64,000 nt of DNA from an uncultured Clostridia bacterium (GTDB lineage Bacteria > Bacillota > Clostridia > Oscillospirales > Acutalibacteraceae): contig CAMHMN010000004.1 of NCBI GenBank assembly GCA_946186245.1, positions 1 through 64,000 on the forward strand, written 5' to 3'. Shown in pieces: positions 19,132-28,448 of this stretch. The notes below the pieces were generated by a model that worked only from the letters and a program-made list of their open reading frames with translations, made no database searches and was not told the DNA's origin. How positions within the stretch are numbered: position 1 is the stretch's first letter; every line of letters begins with the position of its first letter. The position numbers and the translations under genes were made by a program.

Positions 19132-20262
19132 ATGAAAGTACTCATGTCCGGAGGCGGCACGGCAGGGCATATCAATCCCGCCCTTGCGATAGCCGATACG
19201 ATCAAGAAAAAATTCCCCGATGCGGAAATCCTCTTTGTGGGGACACCGGCGGGTATGGAGTCAAAGCTCGTGCCGCAGGCAGGCTTTGATTATGTTTCCA
19301 TGCCGGTTTCGGGGTTTCAGCGCAAGCTGAGCCTGGAAAATGTCAGACGCAACTTTGAAGCCGCGGGTCATCTGATTCTTTCCGGAGCGCGTTCCGCCAA
19401 GATCATCCGTGATTTCCAGCCCGACATCGCCATCGGCACAGGCGGCTACGTCTGCGGCCCTGTGCTGCGCAAGGCAGCGCAGATGGGCGTTCCCGTGCTG
19501 GTTCATGAGGCGAATGCCTTCCCGGGCGTCACGGTCAAGATGCTCGCCCGCTACTGTGACTGTGTGATGCTTGCGGTAGAGGATGCGAAGAAACGCATTT
19601 CTGCCGAAACCGAGTTTGTGGTCACGGGCAATCCCGTCCGCGCCGAAGTGCTGGAATATGACAAGGCTCGTGCGCGCAGGGAACTGGGGCTGGATGAACG
19701 TCCGCTGATCGTTTCCTTCGGAGGCTCGCTGGGAGCGAGAACCATCAATGAATCCATGCTCGACCTTCTGGCACGCAGTGCGAAGGACGGCAGATACCAG
19801 CACATTCACGGCTACGGCAAGTACGGCAGTTTTGTACTTGACGAGTTGAAGCAGAGAGGCGTAAAGCTGAAAAACTGTCCCAACCTCGACGTCAGGGAAT
19901 ATATCAGCGACATGCCGAGAGTCATGGCGGCAGCGGATCTGGTGATTTGCCGTTCCGGCGCGATGGCTCTGACCGAAGTGCAGGCGCTGGGCAAGGCGGC
20001 GATACTCATTCCTTCGCCGAATGTCGCGGAAAACCATCAGTATTACAACGCCATGGCAATGGTCGACCGCGGGGCGGCTGAAATCATCGTGGAGAAGGAT
20101 ATCACGCCTCAGCTTCTTACCGAGAAAGCCGACAAGCTCGCCGGAGACAGGGCCAGACTGGAAGAAATGTCGAAAAACGCCAGGAATATGGCGATACTTG
20201 ATTCAAGAGAACGAATTCTCAACGTAGTGTGCAGCACACTGGAAAAACACGGTAAAATGTAA
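19132..20262 (+). CDS. murG: UDP-N-acetylglucosamine--LPS N-acetylglucosamine transferase
   Basis: MKVLMSGGGTAGHINPALAIADTI; ICRSGAMALTEVQALGKAAILIPSPNVAENHQ. Confidence 0.97.
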   Translation: MKVLMSGGGTAGHINPALAIADTIKKKFPDAEILFVGTPAGMESKLVPQAGFDYVSMPVSGFQRKLSLENVRRNFEAAGHLILSGARSAKIIRDFQPDIAIGTGGYVCGPVLRKAAQMGVPVLVHEANAFPGVTVKMLARYCDCVMLAVEDAKKRISAETEFVVTGNPVRAEVLEYDKARARRELGLDERPLIVSFGGSLGARTINESMLDLLARSAKDGRYQHIHGYGKYGSFVLDELKQRGVKLKNCPNLDVREYISDMPRVMAAADLVICRSGAMALTEVQALGKAAILIPSPNVAENHQYYNAMAMVDRGAAEIIVEKDITPQLLTEKADKLAGDRARLEEMSKNARNMAILDSRERILNVVCSTLEKHGKM

Positions 20263-20285
20263 GCGTCAAGGGAGTTGAAAAACGA

Positions 20286-21938
20286 TTGGACAGTAAAAAG
20301 AAAAGAGACGCCAAAGCGACGCCTGACATCCAGATCCAGGCTGCCCGGCAGCCGCAGCCCGATATGTCGAAATATGCCAGAGCAGTCAGCAACAAGTCCA
20401 AAATCAACTACGCGGATCTGAAACTGGCCCGCCATGAAGTCCCCGATGGGGAGAAAACCGCCGAAAAGGGCAAAAAAGCGAAAGACAAAAAGAAAGGGAA
20501 GGCAGACGTAAAGTCAAAGGACAAGAAGAAAGCAGCCCCCGCCAAAGGAGAAAAAGGCGCGGAAAAAAAGAACGCAAAGGGCACGAAGGCTGCGGGCAGC
20601 CGGAAAACCGAAGCCAAACCGTCGGAAAAGAAGCCGGCGCAGAGCGCAGGAAGCACGGCCGAAGAGAGATACAGCAACGCTTTGGGAAGCGGCGATCATT
20701 ACAGCTCGGCAATAGAAAAATACTATCTCAAATACCCCGAAAAAAAGAGACCCCGTCAGTCAGCCAAACCGGAAAGAAAGCAGGCTCCCAAAAAGAGAAA
20801 AAAGCACGGCAGTTCTGCCTGCGGTGCAGCCGGCAAGCAAAACAAGCTGTCCATGGCTGAAATTGCCGTCAAAAACAAGCAGACCACCTCGGTCAAGCAG
20901 CATGCCAGAGCAGCCAGAAACGCCAAGGCGAGAGGCGTCGTTTCGTCAAAGGTTGCCAACAGAAACATCGTCAGGCGCAGAAAGAAGCGTTCCGGCGCTC
21001 TCAATGTACTTATGGTGACGCTGCTGCTTGTATTCATGGTTTCAGTCGGCGTGCTAGTTTTCTTCAATATCAAGCAGGTTCGGGTGGAAGGGGACAGCCC
21101 CTACAGCGACGCGCAGATAAAAAACATATGTTCATTGACAAAAGGCAGCAACATACTCTTTATTGACTCGGATGGAGCGGCGGAAAGAGTGGTGCGTGAG
21201 CTTCCCTACATCGAGAAATGTACGGTTGACCGCAAACTTCCCTCCACCGTCGTGATCAGGGTCAAAAAGGCGGACGTCTTGGGCGTAGCGCAGGAAAACG
21301 GAGGCAGGTGGTCTGTTCTCAGCACAGAAGGCAAGATGATGGAGTCTTCCGCCGATAAACCCGTCGCCGTCGGCGACGTTTCCCAAGCCGCTGACGCCCC
21401 CCCATCCGACAGCGTCGGCGAAGCGTCAGATGCAAGCGCCGCAGAGATCATCGCGGCGCAGAGAATGGGTCCTTTGCTGACAGGCCTTGATCTGAAGCAC
21501 GAAGTCAGCGACGGATTTCTCACCGGTCACACACTGGAGCAGGTCAGGAATCTCGTCATGATACGGGAGGCCTTCAAGAGGAAGGAGATGCGGCTGACTT
21601 CAATGGGTGTCGGTGAAGAAGGATACCAGGCGGTGTATGACGACCGCTTGGTGATCATTTTCGGAGAAACCGTAGACGCCAAGACGGTCAATCACCGGAT
21701 GGACGAGGTTCACCACATTCTCTTTGTCCAGAAGAAGATATCCGATACCGATAAAGGAACATTCCGATTCAGGAAAAACGTGACATATTTCAGATACAAA
21801 TACGATGTTTCCGAGGAGGAACTTGAAACAATCAACCTGGACAGACGCAGGAGAAATCAGCAAAAACTCTACAGCATGGCGGAAATTTTCTTGTCTACGG
21901 GAAAAGACTGGTTTGAAGGCAATCTGACGACAGAATAG
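20286..21938 (+). CDS. ftsQ: FtsQ/DivIB-type cell division protein with long Lys/Ala-rich cytoplasmic N-terminus
   Basis: TM then POTRA: FFNIKQVRVEGDSPYSDAQIKNICSLTKGSNILFIDSDGAAERVVRELPYIEKCTVDRKLPSTVVIRVKK. Confidence 0.9.
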   Translation: MDSKKKRDAKATPDIQIQAARQPQPDMSKYARAVSNKSKINYADLKLARHEVPDGEKTAEKGKKAKDKKKGKADVKSKDKKKAAPAKGEKGAEKKNAKGTKAAGSRKTEAKPSEKKPAQSAGSTAEERYSNALGSGDHYSSAIEKYYLKYPEKKRPRQSAKPERKQAPKKRKKHGSSACGAAGKQNKLSMAEIAVKNKQTTSVKQHARAARNAKARGVVSSKVANRNIVRRRKKRSGALNVLMVTLLLVFMVSVGVLVFFNIKQVRVEGDSPYSDAQIKNICSLTKGSNILFIDSDGAAERVVRELPYIEKCTVDRKLPSTVVIRVKKADVLGVAQENGGRWSVLSTEGKMMESSADKPVAVGDVSQAADAPPSDSVGEASDASAAEIIAAQRMGPLLTGLDLKHEVSDGFLTGHTLEQVRNLVMIREAFKRKEMRLTSMGVGEEGYQAVYDDRLVIIFGETVDAKTVNHRMDEVHHILFVQKKISDTDKGTFRFRKNVTYFRYKYDVSEEELETINLDRRRRNQQKLYSMAEIFLSTGKDWFEGNLTTE

Positions 21939-22077
21939 CGTCGAAAATGCGGATATGCAGGGATTTGCTTGATGATTGCTACAAAGATAAAAACCATTTA
22001 TTGTCATGTTGCATAATTTTTTGCGCAAAGTTTGATAAAAAATTTATCCCGACAATTCGTTTTTTATAAATTAACTC

Positions 22078-22106
22078 TTGAAATTTCAAGGGGAATAAGG
22101 TATAGT
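22078..22106 (+). promoter_or_regulatory. ftsZ promoter (TTGAAA-N17-TATAGT)
   Basis: ttgaaa tttcaaggggaataagg tatagt upstream of ftsZ. Confidence 0.7.
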
Positions 22107-22202
22107 ATTACGTAGACATTAGTTAAAAATGAGGAATGTGAGTGGAAGGGACGATAACAGTCCGTATTTGCTCGTAAAATCCGATGCAGGAGGAAAACTA
22201 AA

Positions 22203-23330
22203 ATGGCTTTTGAATTTGACCAGGACTTCGAGAACAACGTTGTGCAAATCAAGGTAATCGGTGCAGGCGGCGGCGGCGGAAACGCTGTCAACCGCATGAT
22301 TCAGATGGGCGTCAACAGCGTTGAATTTATCTCTATAAATACAGATGTACAGGCTCTGCACCGTTCACAGGCAACACACAAGATCCAGATCGGTGAGAAA
22401 ATCACCAAGGGCAAGGGCGCTGGCGCAGATCCCGCAAGAGGACAGCGTGCCGCCGAAGAGAGCAAAGAGGATATCGAGGCCGCACTCAGAGGCACCGACA
22501 TGGTGTTCATCACCGCAGGTATGGGCGGCGGCACAGGTACCGGCGCTGCTCCCGTTATCGCTGAAATCGCCAAGGAAATGGGCATTCTCACAGTCGGTAT
22601 TGTCACCAAGCCTTTCGCCTTTGAAGGCAGAAAGCGCATGGAACAGGCGGAGGCAGGCATTGCCGCTCTCCGCGAGCATGTCGATTCCCTTGTTGTCATT
22701 CCCAACGAAAGACTCAAGCTGGTTTCCGACCAGAAGATCACACTGGCGAACGCCTTCACCATTGCGGATGACGTTCTCCGCCAGGGCGTACAGAGCATTT
22801 CCGATCTGATCAACAGCCCCGGACTCGTCAATCTCGACTTTGCCGACGTCACCGCTGTCATGAAGGACGCTGGCTACGCTCATATGGGCGTCGGTTCCGC
22901 ACAGGGCAAGGAGAAGGCTTCCATGGCTGCACATGCCGCCATTTCCAGCCCGCTGCTTGAAACCTCCATTAACGGCGCCAGAGGCGTTATCATCAACATC
23001 ACATCTTCCAACGACATCAACCTGGAAGAGGTTGACGTTGCTTCTACCATGATCACCAAAGCGGCTCATCCCGATGCCACCATCATCTGGGGTGCTGCGT
23101 TCGATGAGAACATGGACGACGAAATGAGAGTCACCGTTATCGCTACCGGCTTCTCCCTTGATCCTGAAAAGAAGGAGCAGACTGCCGCAGCAGCTCCCAA
23201 GGCTCCCGTGAGAAAGGCTTCTCAGGGCGGTACAACCAATCCCAACGCACCCGCCGGCAAAGGCTCCAACATCAACGAGAAGAACGACGAGGATTACTTT
23301 GACATAATGACCATCTTCGGCAGAAAGTAA
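22203..23330 (+). CDS. ftsZ: Cell division protein FtsZ
   Basis: [39 protein letters not shown]-terminal [12 protein letters not shown]. Confidence 0.99.
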   Translation: MAFEFDQDFENNVVQIKVIGAGGGGGNAVNRMIQMGVNSVEFISINTDVQALHRSQATHKIQIGEKITKGKGAGADPARGQRAAEESKEDIEAALRGTDMVFITAGMGGGTGTGAAPVIAEIAKEMGILTVGIVTKPFAFEGRKRMEQAEAGIAALREHVDSLVVIPNERLKLVSDQKITLANAFTIADDVLRQGVQSISDLINSPGLVNLDFADVTAVMKDAGYAHMGVGSAQGKEKASMAAHAAISSPLLETSINGARGVIINITSSNDINLEEVDVASTMITKAAHPDATIIWGAAFDENMDDEMRVTVIATGFSLDPEKKEQTAAAAPKAPVRKASQGGTTNPNAPAGKGSNINEKNDEDYFDIMTIFGRK

Positions 23331-23354
23331 TCACAAAATCCCCTTACATTTCAG

Positions 23355-23395
23355 CACCGACGCGGATTCAAGAAATCTGCGCCGGTGTTTTTTTA
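23355..23395 (+). terminator. ftsZ terminator
   Basis: GCACCGACGCGGATT...AAATCTGCGCCGGTGTTTTTTT. Confidence 0.85.
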
Positions 23396-23480
23396 TGTTA
23401 TGTCTTTATTTTTGCATCTGCATGTGGTATAATTGTCATGCAGATAAACTATTATGACAATATAAGGCGGTGGATAAAAA

Positions 23481-24248
23481 ATGAATGAAGAAATCATGTA
23501 TCATATCGGACTTCCGACCAGCGTCAAGGCGAAATATGCCATTCTTCCCGGCGATCCCGGCCGGGTGCCGAAGATCGCCGCTTATCTGGACCGGCCGCGT
23601 GAGCTGGGCTTCAACAGGGAATTCCGCACATGGGCGGGCGAGCTGTGCGGCGAAACGGTGCTTGTCACTTCCACAGGAATCGGCGGCCCGTCGGCTTCCA
23701 TCGCCATGGAAGAGCTGATCCGACTGGGTGTGGATACCTTCGTCCGCGTCGGCACCTGCGGCGGCATGAATGAAAAGGTCTGCGCCGGCGATGTGGTGAT
23801 TGCCACCGGAGCCATCCGCATGGAAGGCACCAGCCGTGAATACCTTCCTATAGAATTCCCCGCCGTTGCGGACTTCGGGCTGACAAGAAATCTGGTTGAC
23901 GGCGCCCGGGCGCTGGAGGTGCCTTATCACACGGGTGTGGTGCAGTGCAAGGATTCCTTCTACGGACAGCATTCACCGCAGAGTATGCCCAACAGCGCGG
24001 AGCTTCTGCGAAAATGGGATGCATGGATTGCGGGCGGTTGTCTGGCGTCCGAGATGGAATCGGCAGCGATCTTTTCCGTGGCAGCCGCGAGGAATGTGCG
24101 TGCCGCCGCGCTCTTCCATGTCGTGTGGAATCAGACCCGGCGTGACAAATTCGGGGATCATTCCGAATCGCATGATACCGACCGTGCGATCAGAGTCGCG
24201 ATGGAGGGTCTGAAGCTGACCGTTTCCGGTGATAAAAAGGCGGAATAG
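23481..24248 (+). CDS. udp: Nucleoside phosphorylase (uridine phosphorylase-like)
   Basis: YHIGLPTSVKAKYAILPGDPGRVPKIAAYLD; TSTGIGGPSASIAMEELIRLGVDTFVRVGTCGG; EMESAAIF. Confidence 0.9.
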   Translation: MNEEIMYHIGLPTSVKAKYAILPGDPGRVPKIAAYLDRPRELGFNREFRTWAGELCGETVLVTSTGIGGPSASIAMEELIRLGVDTFVRVGTCGGMNEKVCAGDVVIATGAIRMEGTSREYLPIEFPAVADFGLTRNLVDGARALEVPYHTGVVQCKDSFYGQHSPQSMPNSAELLRKWDAWIAGGCLASEMESAAIFSVAAARNVRAAALFHVVWNQTRRDKFGDHSESHDTDRAIRVAMEGLKLTVSGDKKAE

Positions 24249-24437
24249 GTGAAAACCTGCCGCTTTCTCCCGCCAAAATAAAAAAACAAAAAAATTATAA
24301 AAATTCTATTGAATTTTTATTATAATATGCTATAATTAAACTAACAAATTATCTTGCGATAGTTTACGCATAAACCGATGACATATCTTAATACATTTTG
24401 ATATAAATCCTTGATTATGAAGGGAGGATGCACTATC

Positions 24438-26186
24438 GTGGATTATTCTGGAAACAGATTTCGCAGACGCTTTGTGGGTTATGACCGCACCGCTGTGGAT
24501 ATGGAGTTTGACAAGCTGCTCGGTCAGGTGGATGAAGAAGTTGAAAAGAACGAACAGCTGAAACGTGAGATCGAAGACTTAAGAGAAGAGCGGCGCGACT
24601 GGGAGTATGCCAAGCGTACGTTGGAAGAAGAACGCACCGCTATTTCGCGTGATCGTGCATCACTTGCCGAGTCGGTCAGTTCCATCTCCGGCAAGGTCGC
24701 AGAACTGGAAAACAGCCTTTCGTCGGCCAAGGTAGCCAATGAAGCGCTGCAACATAAGATGGACGCCACCACGTCAGAGAGAAACCAGCTTCAGCTCCGT
24801 CTTGACACGGTGCAGGAGCGCAACCGCGAGCTTACGCTGCGTGAACGTCAGTTTGACGAGATAGAAAAATCCGTTTCGTCCATCATGTCGGTTACCAAGC
24901 GCGCCACTGACAGACTTTTCCAGAAGTCGGTGGAGAATCAGGAGAACGTCATCCGCATTGCGGGGGACGCAGCGCAGGAAGCAGCCATGATTCGCGCCGA
25001 CCTGACCGCTGCCCGCGACGATATGAATCTCGCGTTTGATGAATTTCAGGACAAAATCGACAAGATCGACGCTTCTCTGACAGGCGCCGTGCATAAGCTG
25101 GTTGCCATCAAGCACGACAGCGGACTCAAACCCAAGAATTCCTCTGCCACCATCGAAAGCGAAGTCGAGCGTCTGCTTTCCATGCGCGCCGGAGAGATAG
25201 ATTTTTCCGACGGCAAGGGCTATTCCGTTCCGGTGCTGGGCCCCTACAGTGCCAAATTCATTTCTGATACGGCCAAGAAGGTCAATTCCGGTGAAATAGA
25301 AGGCAATCCTCCTTCTCAGCAGACCACGGCACAGAAGGATGCTCCCTATGCACGTCCGGATTATGATGAGAGCCGGCAGGAAGGCAAACCGGTCGTCAAA
25401 AGGAGCTATCCGACCAACTTTGAGTCTTCCGACGCTTCGATAAAAGAAGCCAACAAGATGCTCGATGCGGCTGACGATGCTGCCGAACAGAAGAATTACA
25501 TTCCGCTTCTCCAGCAGATGAACCAGCAGCCTGTGCCTCAGCCTGTTTATCAGCCTGCCTATCAGACCGCCTATCAACCTGCTTATCAAACCGCTTATCA
25601 ACCCGCCTATCAGCCGGTATACAATCCCTTCATTGCCCAGCCTTATACGCCTCCGGTGCAGTATACGGCTTCCGCAAGACAGAATCCCATCGGATTTGGC
25701 TATCAGGAGGAGGAACAGGAGCAGCCGCAGCAGGCTTATGCAGAGGAACAGCCTGAACAGCCGGAACAGCCCGAGCAGGCGGATGCACCTATCAATCCCT
25801 ATTCCGACGGCGGCTACGAGCAGGTTGACATCAGCACGCTCAGCAACGATGCACCTACACTCAATATGAACACGCCCGACCTGCAATACATTCAGCCGCA
25901 GCAGACGCCGCAGTATGCCGCCTTTGACGCTTCTCCGGTGCAGATCAGCATGAATGTGGCGCAGCCTGTCGTGGATGCAACCAACGGCATGAGCTATCAG
26001 TACACCGCAAACGCGCCGACATACACACCCAATGTCCCGGTGGTTTCAACGGAAACGCAGCCGCAGTACCAAGAGGAAATGCCTGCTTATGACGAATACT
26101 ATCCCAAGAGAGTGGAAGTTGTTCAGAAAGTGCGTCAGGTGCCTGCCAGCGAAAAAGTGCGGGTCACTGTCCGCCACGGAAGATAA
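24438..26186 (+). CDS. DivIVA-like coiled-coil protein with Tyr/Gln/Pro-rich C-terminal region
   Basis: ORF 24411-26186; RRRFVGYDRTAVDMEFDKLLGQVDEEVEKNEQLKREIEDL resembles the DivIVA N-terminus; GTG start after gggagg. Confidence 0.6.
   Translation: MDYSGNRFRRRFVGYDRTAVDMEFDKLLGQVDEEVEKNEQLKREIEDLREERRDWEYAKRTLEEERTAISRDRASLAESVSSISGKVAELENSLSSAKVANEALQHKMDATTSERNQLQLRLDTVQERNRELTLRERQFDEIEKSVSSIMSVTKRATDRLFQKSVENQENVIRIAGDAAQEAAMIRADLTAARDDMNLAFDEFQDKIDKIDASLTGAVHKLVAIKHDSGLKPKNSSATIESEVERLLSMRAGEIDFSDGKGYSVPVLGPYSAKFISDTAKKVNSGEIEGNPPSQQTTAQKDAPYARPDYDESRQEGKPVVKRSYPTNFESSDASIKEANKMLDAADDAAEQKNYIPLLQQMNQQPVPQPVYQPAYQTAYQPAYQTAYQPAYQPVYNPFIAQPYTPPVQYTASARQNPIGFGYQEEEQEQPQQAYAEEQPEQPEQPEQADAPINPYSDGGYEQVDISTLSNDAPTLNMNTPDLQYIQPQQTPQYAAFDASPVQISMNVAQPVVDATNGMSYQYTANAPTYTPNVPVVSTETQPQYQEEMPAYDEYYPKRVEVVQKVRQVPASEKVRVTVRHGR
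25540..25626 (+). repeat. Tandem 12-bp coding repeat (Q-[PT]-[AV]-Y)n inside DivIVA-like gene
   Basis: PVYQPAYQTAYQPAYQTAYQPAYQPVY. Confidence 0.85.
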
Positions 26187-26284
26187 TTTGTTATTGAATC
26201 AATCAAGAGCCTGTGCATTGCGGCATATTCTTACGATGCTGCGAAAAGCAAAGGCTCTTTTTTGTCGGAAAGGTGTTTTTTTCT

Positions 26285-26947
26285 ATGATCGAGATATTGT
26301 ATGAGGACAGGGAGATGGTCGTCTGCATCAAGCCGGTGGGCGTGCTGTCGCAGTGCGATGGGGAAGAGGATATGGTCGCGCTGCTCAAAAATCAGTTGGG
26401 CGGCGAAATCTTTCCCCTGCACCGTCTGGACAGGAATGTCGGCGGCGTGATGGCATTCGCACGGAATGCGAAAGCCGCCGCGGTTCTGTCGGCGCAGATT
26501 CAAGGCGGCGGCTTTGTCAAGCGGTATCTCGCTGTGGTGGGGGGCATTCCGCAGCCCGAAGCGGGAGAAATGCGGGACCTGCTCTTCAAGGATTCCCGCA
26601 GCGGAAGGTCATTTGTGGTCACCCGCCCGCGGAAGGGGACAAAGGAGGCACGGCTGGCCTATCGCATTCTCGTCAGTTCGGAAGGAAGATCGCTTGTGCT
26701 GGTCAGGCTCTTCACGGGACGTACGCATCAGATTCGGGTGCAGTTTGCCTTCCGCAAAATGCCCCTGCTCGGCGACGGAAAATACGGCAGCCGCGACAAG
26801 GGCTGCGGGATTGCCCTCTGGTCGCACAGGCTCACCTTCACGCACCCCATAAGCGGTGAGGAAATGAGCTTCTGTTCGCTGCCGGATCGTTCGGAATATC
26901 CGTGGAAGCTGTTTGATTTCGGCGGAGTGAGAGAGATGATAGAATAA
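26285..26947 (+). CDS. RluA-family RNA pseudouridine synthase
   Basis: MIEILYEDREMVVCIKPVGVLSQ; PLHRLDRNVGGVMAFARN; LFTGRTHQIRVQFA. Confidence 0.93.
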   Translation: MIEILYEDREMVVCIKPVGVLSQCDGEEDMVALLKNQLGGEIFPLHRLDRNVGGVMAFARNAKAAAVLSAQIQGGGFVKRYLAVVGGIPQPEAGEMRDLLFKDSRSGRSFVVTRPRKGTKEARLAYRILVSSEGRSLVLVRLFTGRTHQIRVQFAFRKMPLLGDGKYGSRDKGCGIALWSHRLTFTHPISGEEMSFCSLPDRSEYPWKLFDFGGVREMIE

Positions 26948-26955
26948 AAAATAAA

Positions 26956-26998
26956 AAAACGGCACACAACAGGCACGGATGCCGTATTGTATGCCGTT
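26956..26998. terminator. Bidirectional terminator between convergent genes
   Basis: aaaaaacggcacacaacaggca-cgga-tgccgtattgtatgccgttattt. Confidence 0.75.
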
Positions 26999-27028
26999 AT
27001 TTGAAAAAACAATTCGCCAATCAGTCAA

Positions 27029-27268
27029 TTAGTCAGCGGTGTAGGGCATGAGCGCGACGTGACGTGCACGCTTGATGGCTACTGTGAGCTGACGCTGATG
27101 GAATGCGCATGTGCCGGTGACTCTGCGGGGCAGAATCTTGGCTCTCTCAGAAATATATCTTCTGAGCTTGTTTACGTCCTTGTAGTCAATTTCCTTGATG
27201 TTTTCCACACAGAAATTGCAAACCTTCTTGCGGCCCTTGCGGCCTCTGCGTTCGGGTCTGTCAGCCAT
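27029..27268 (-). CDS. rpsR: 30S ribosomal protein S18
   Basis: [64 protein letters not shown]. Confidence 0.98.
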   Translation of the reverse strand: MADRPERRGRKGRKKVCNFCVENIKEIDYKDVNKLRRYISERAKILPRRVTGTCAFHQRQLTVAIKRARHVALMPYTAD

Positions 27269-27313
27269 GATAAATCCTCCTTACTTAATTGAGTGTCATG
27301 CAAAATTTAATTG

Positions 27314-27799
27314 TCAGAACGGCAGATCGTCGTCAGCCACCGGCGCGAAATCGCCCTCGTCGCCGCTGCTGTAGGAACTCACAGGCTCGTTGTAAGACGG
27401 CTGCTGGTTCTGTACAGGCGGAGGGGTCATACGGTCGTAACGGCTGTAGTCATAGTTGTTCTGCTGATTGCCGCCGTCCCTTCTGCCTTCGGCAAAATAG
27501 ACCTGATCGGCAACGATGTCCCATGATCTGCGCTTGTTTCCCTCGCGGTCGGTGTAGCTGCTCACCTGAATGCTTCCCTGAACAGCTACGAGCTGTCCCT
27601 TATGGAAGTATTTGCTGACAAAATCAGCGGTGTTTCTCCACGTGATCACATCGAGAAAGTCGGTCTTGCGTTCCTGACCCTGACCGGAAAAATCCCTTTC
27701 AACAGCCAGCGTGAATCTTGCGAGCGGTGCACCGCTCTGGGTTGTGCGGTAATCGGGTTCGGCAGTGAGTCTGCCCATCAAAATAACACGATTGAGCAT
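27314..27799 (-). CDS. ssb: Single-stranded DNA-binding protein
   Basis: MLNRVILMGRLTAEPDYRTTQSGAPLARFTLAVERDF; C-terminal DDDLPF. Confidence 0.98.
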   Translation of the reverse strand: MLNRVILMGRLTAEPDYRTTQSGAPLARFTLAVERDFSGQGQERKTDFLDVITWRNTADFVSKYFHKGQLVAVQGSIQVSSYTDREGNKRRSWDIVADQVYFAEGRRDGGNQQNNYDYSRYDRMTPPPVQNQQPSYNEPVSSYSSGDEGDFAPVADDDLPF

Positions 27800-27816
27800 A
27801 TTCTGTTACCTCTCGA

Positions 27817-28188
27817 TTACTCAGCGTCTGCTTCTGCGGTTTCGACAGCTTCGGGAGCCTCGGTTGTCTTGACAACAGCGGGAGCTTCGGACTTCTCGAT
27901 TCTCTTAACGATAAGGGAACGAAGTACGCCGTCCGTGATGTTGTAAACTCTGTCGAGCTCTGCCGGGAATTCCGCGTCACAGGTGAAGTTGAAGAGCACG
28001 TAGTAACCCTCGGACTCCTTGTTGATCATGTAAGCGAGCTTGCGCTTGCCCCATTCCTCAACGCTGTCAAGAGTGGCACCGGTCTCGATCATCTTCTTGA
28101 ACTTGCCGACTACTTCTGCAATGGCTTCCTCGCCGTTTTTGCAGGACACAATAAGGATGGACTCATAAGCTTCTTTCATCTTTTCCAT
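27817..28188 (-). CDS. rpsF: 30S ribosomal protein S6
   Basis: YESILIVSCKNGEEAIAEVVGKFKKMIE...WGKRKLAYMINKESEGYYVLFNF. Confidence 0.97.
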   Translation of the reverse strand: MEKMKEAYESILIVSCKNGEEAIAEVVGKFKKMIETGATLDSVEEWGKRKLAYMINKESEGYYVLFNFTCDAEFPAELDRVYNITDGVLRSLIVKRIEKSEAPAVVKTTEAPEAVETAEADAE

Positions 28189-28194
28189 CTTTCA

Positions 28195-28250
28195 GCACCT
28201 CCTTCTGGGCATATGGCTCCGTTTCTCTCGGAGCAAGGATATTGCCGCGC
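28195..28250 (-). promoter_or_regulatory. S6:S18 autoregulatory mRNA leader
   Basis: Reverse complement ATCCTTGCTCCGAGAGAAACGGAGCCATATGCCCAGAAGGAGGTG: P1 TCCTT/AAGGA, P2 GCTCCG/CGGAGC, bulge CCATATGCCCAG overlapping the SD. Confidence 0.75.
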
Positions 28251-28268
28251 TAACTGCGCAACATGAGT

Positions 28269-28297
28269 ATTTTAGCATATTTTTCTTCGTATGTCAA
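28269..28297 (-). promoter_or_regulatory. rpsF operon promoter (TTGACA-N17-TAAAAT)
   Basis: Reverse complement TTGACA TACGAAGAAAAATATGC TAAAAT. Confidence 0.8.
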
Positions 28298-28448
28298 GCG
28301 CTGCGCATCATTTTTTTGAATGACAGACAAAATCAAAGTGCATTATATTTTTTTTAAACCACAGCATTTTTTTGTTGAATTAAGCAATAAAACATGATAC
28401 TATAATAATGTACAATTTTTCATCGGAAGAAAGGTGGCATACAGAATT

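Noticed and set aside
25540-25626. Tandem 12-bp repeats considered as CRISPR-like or intergenic satellite
   Set aside because: They are in frame within a CDS and encode a regular Q-x-A-Y peptide repeat; no spacers.
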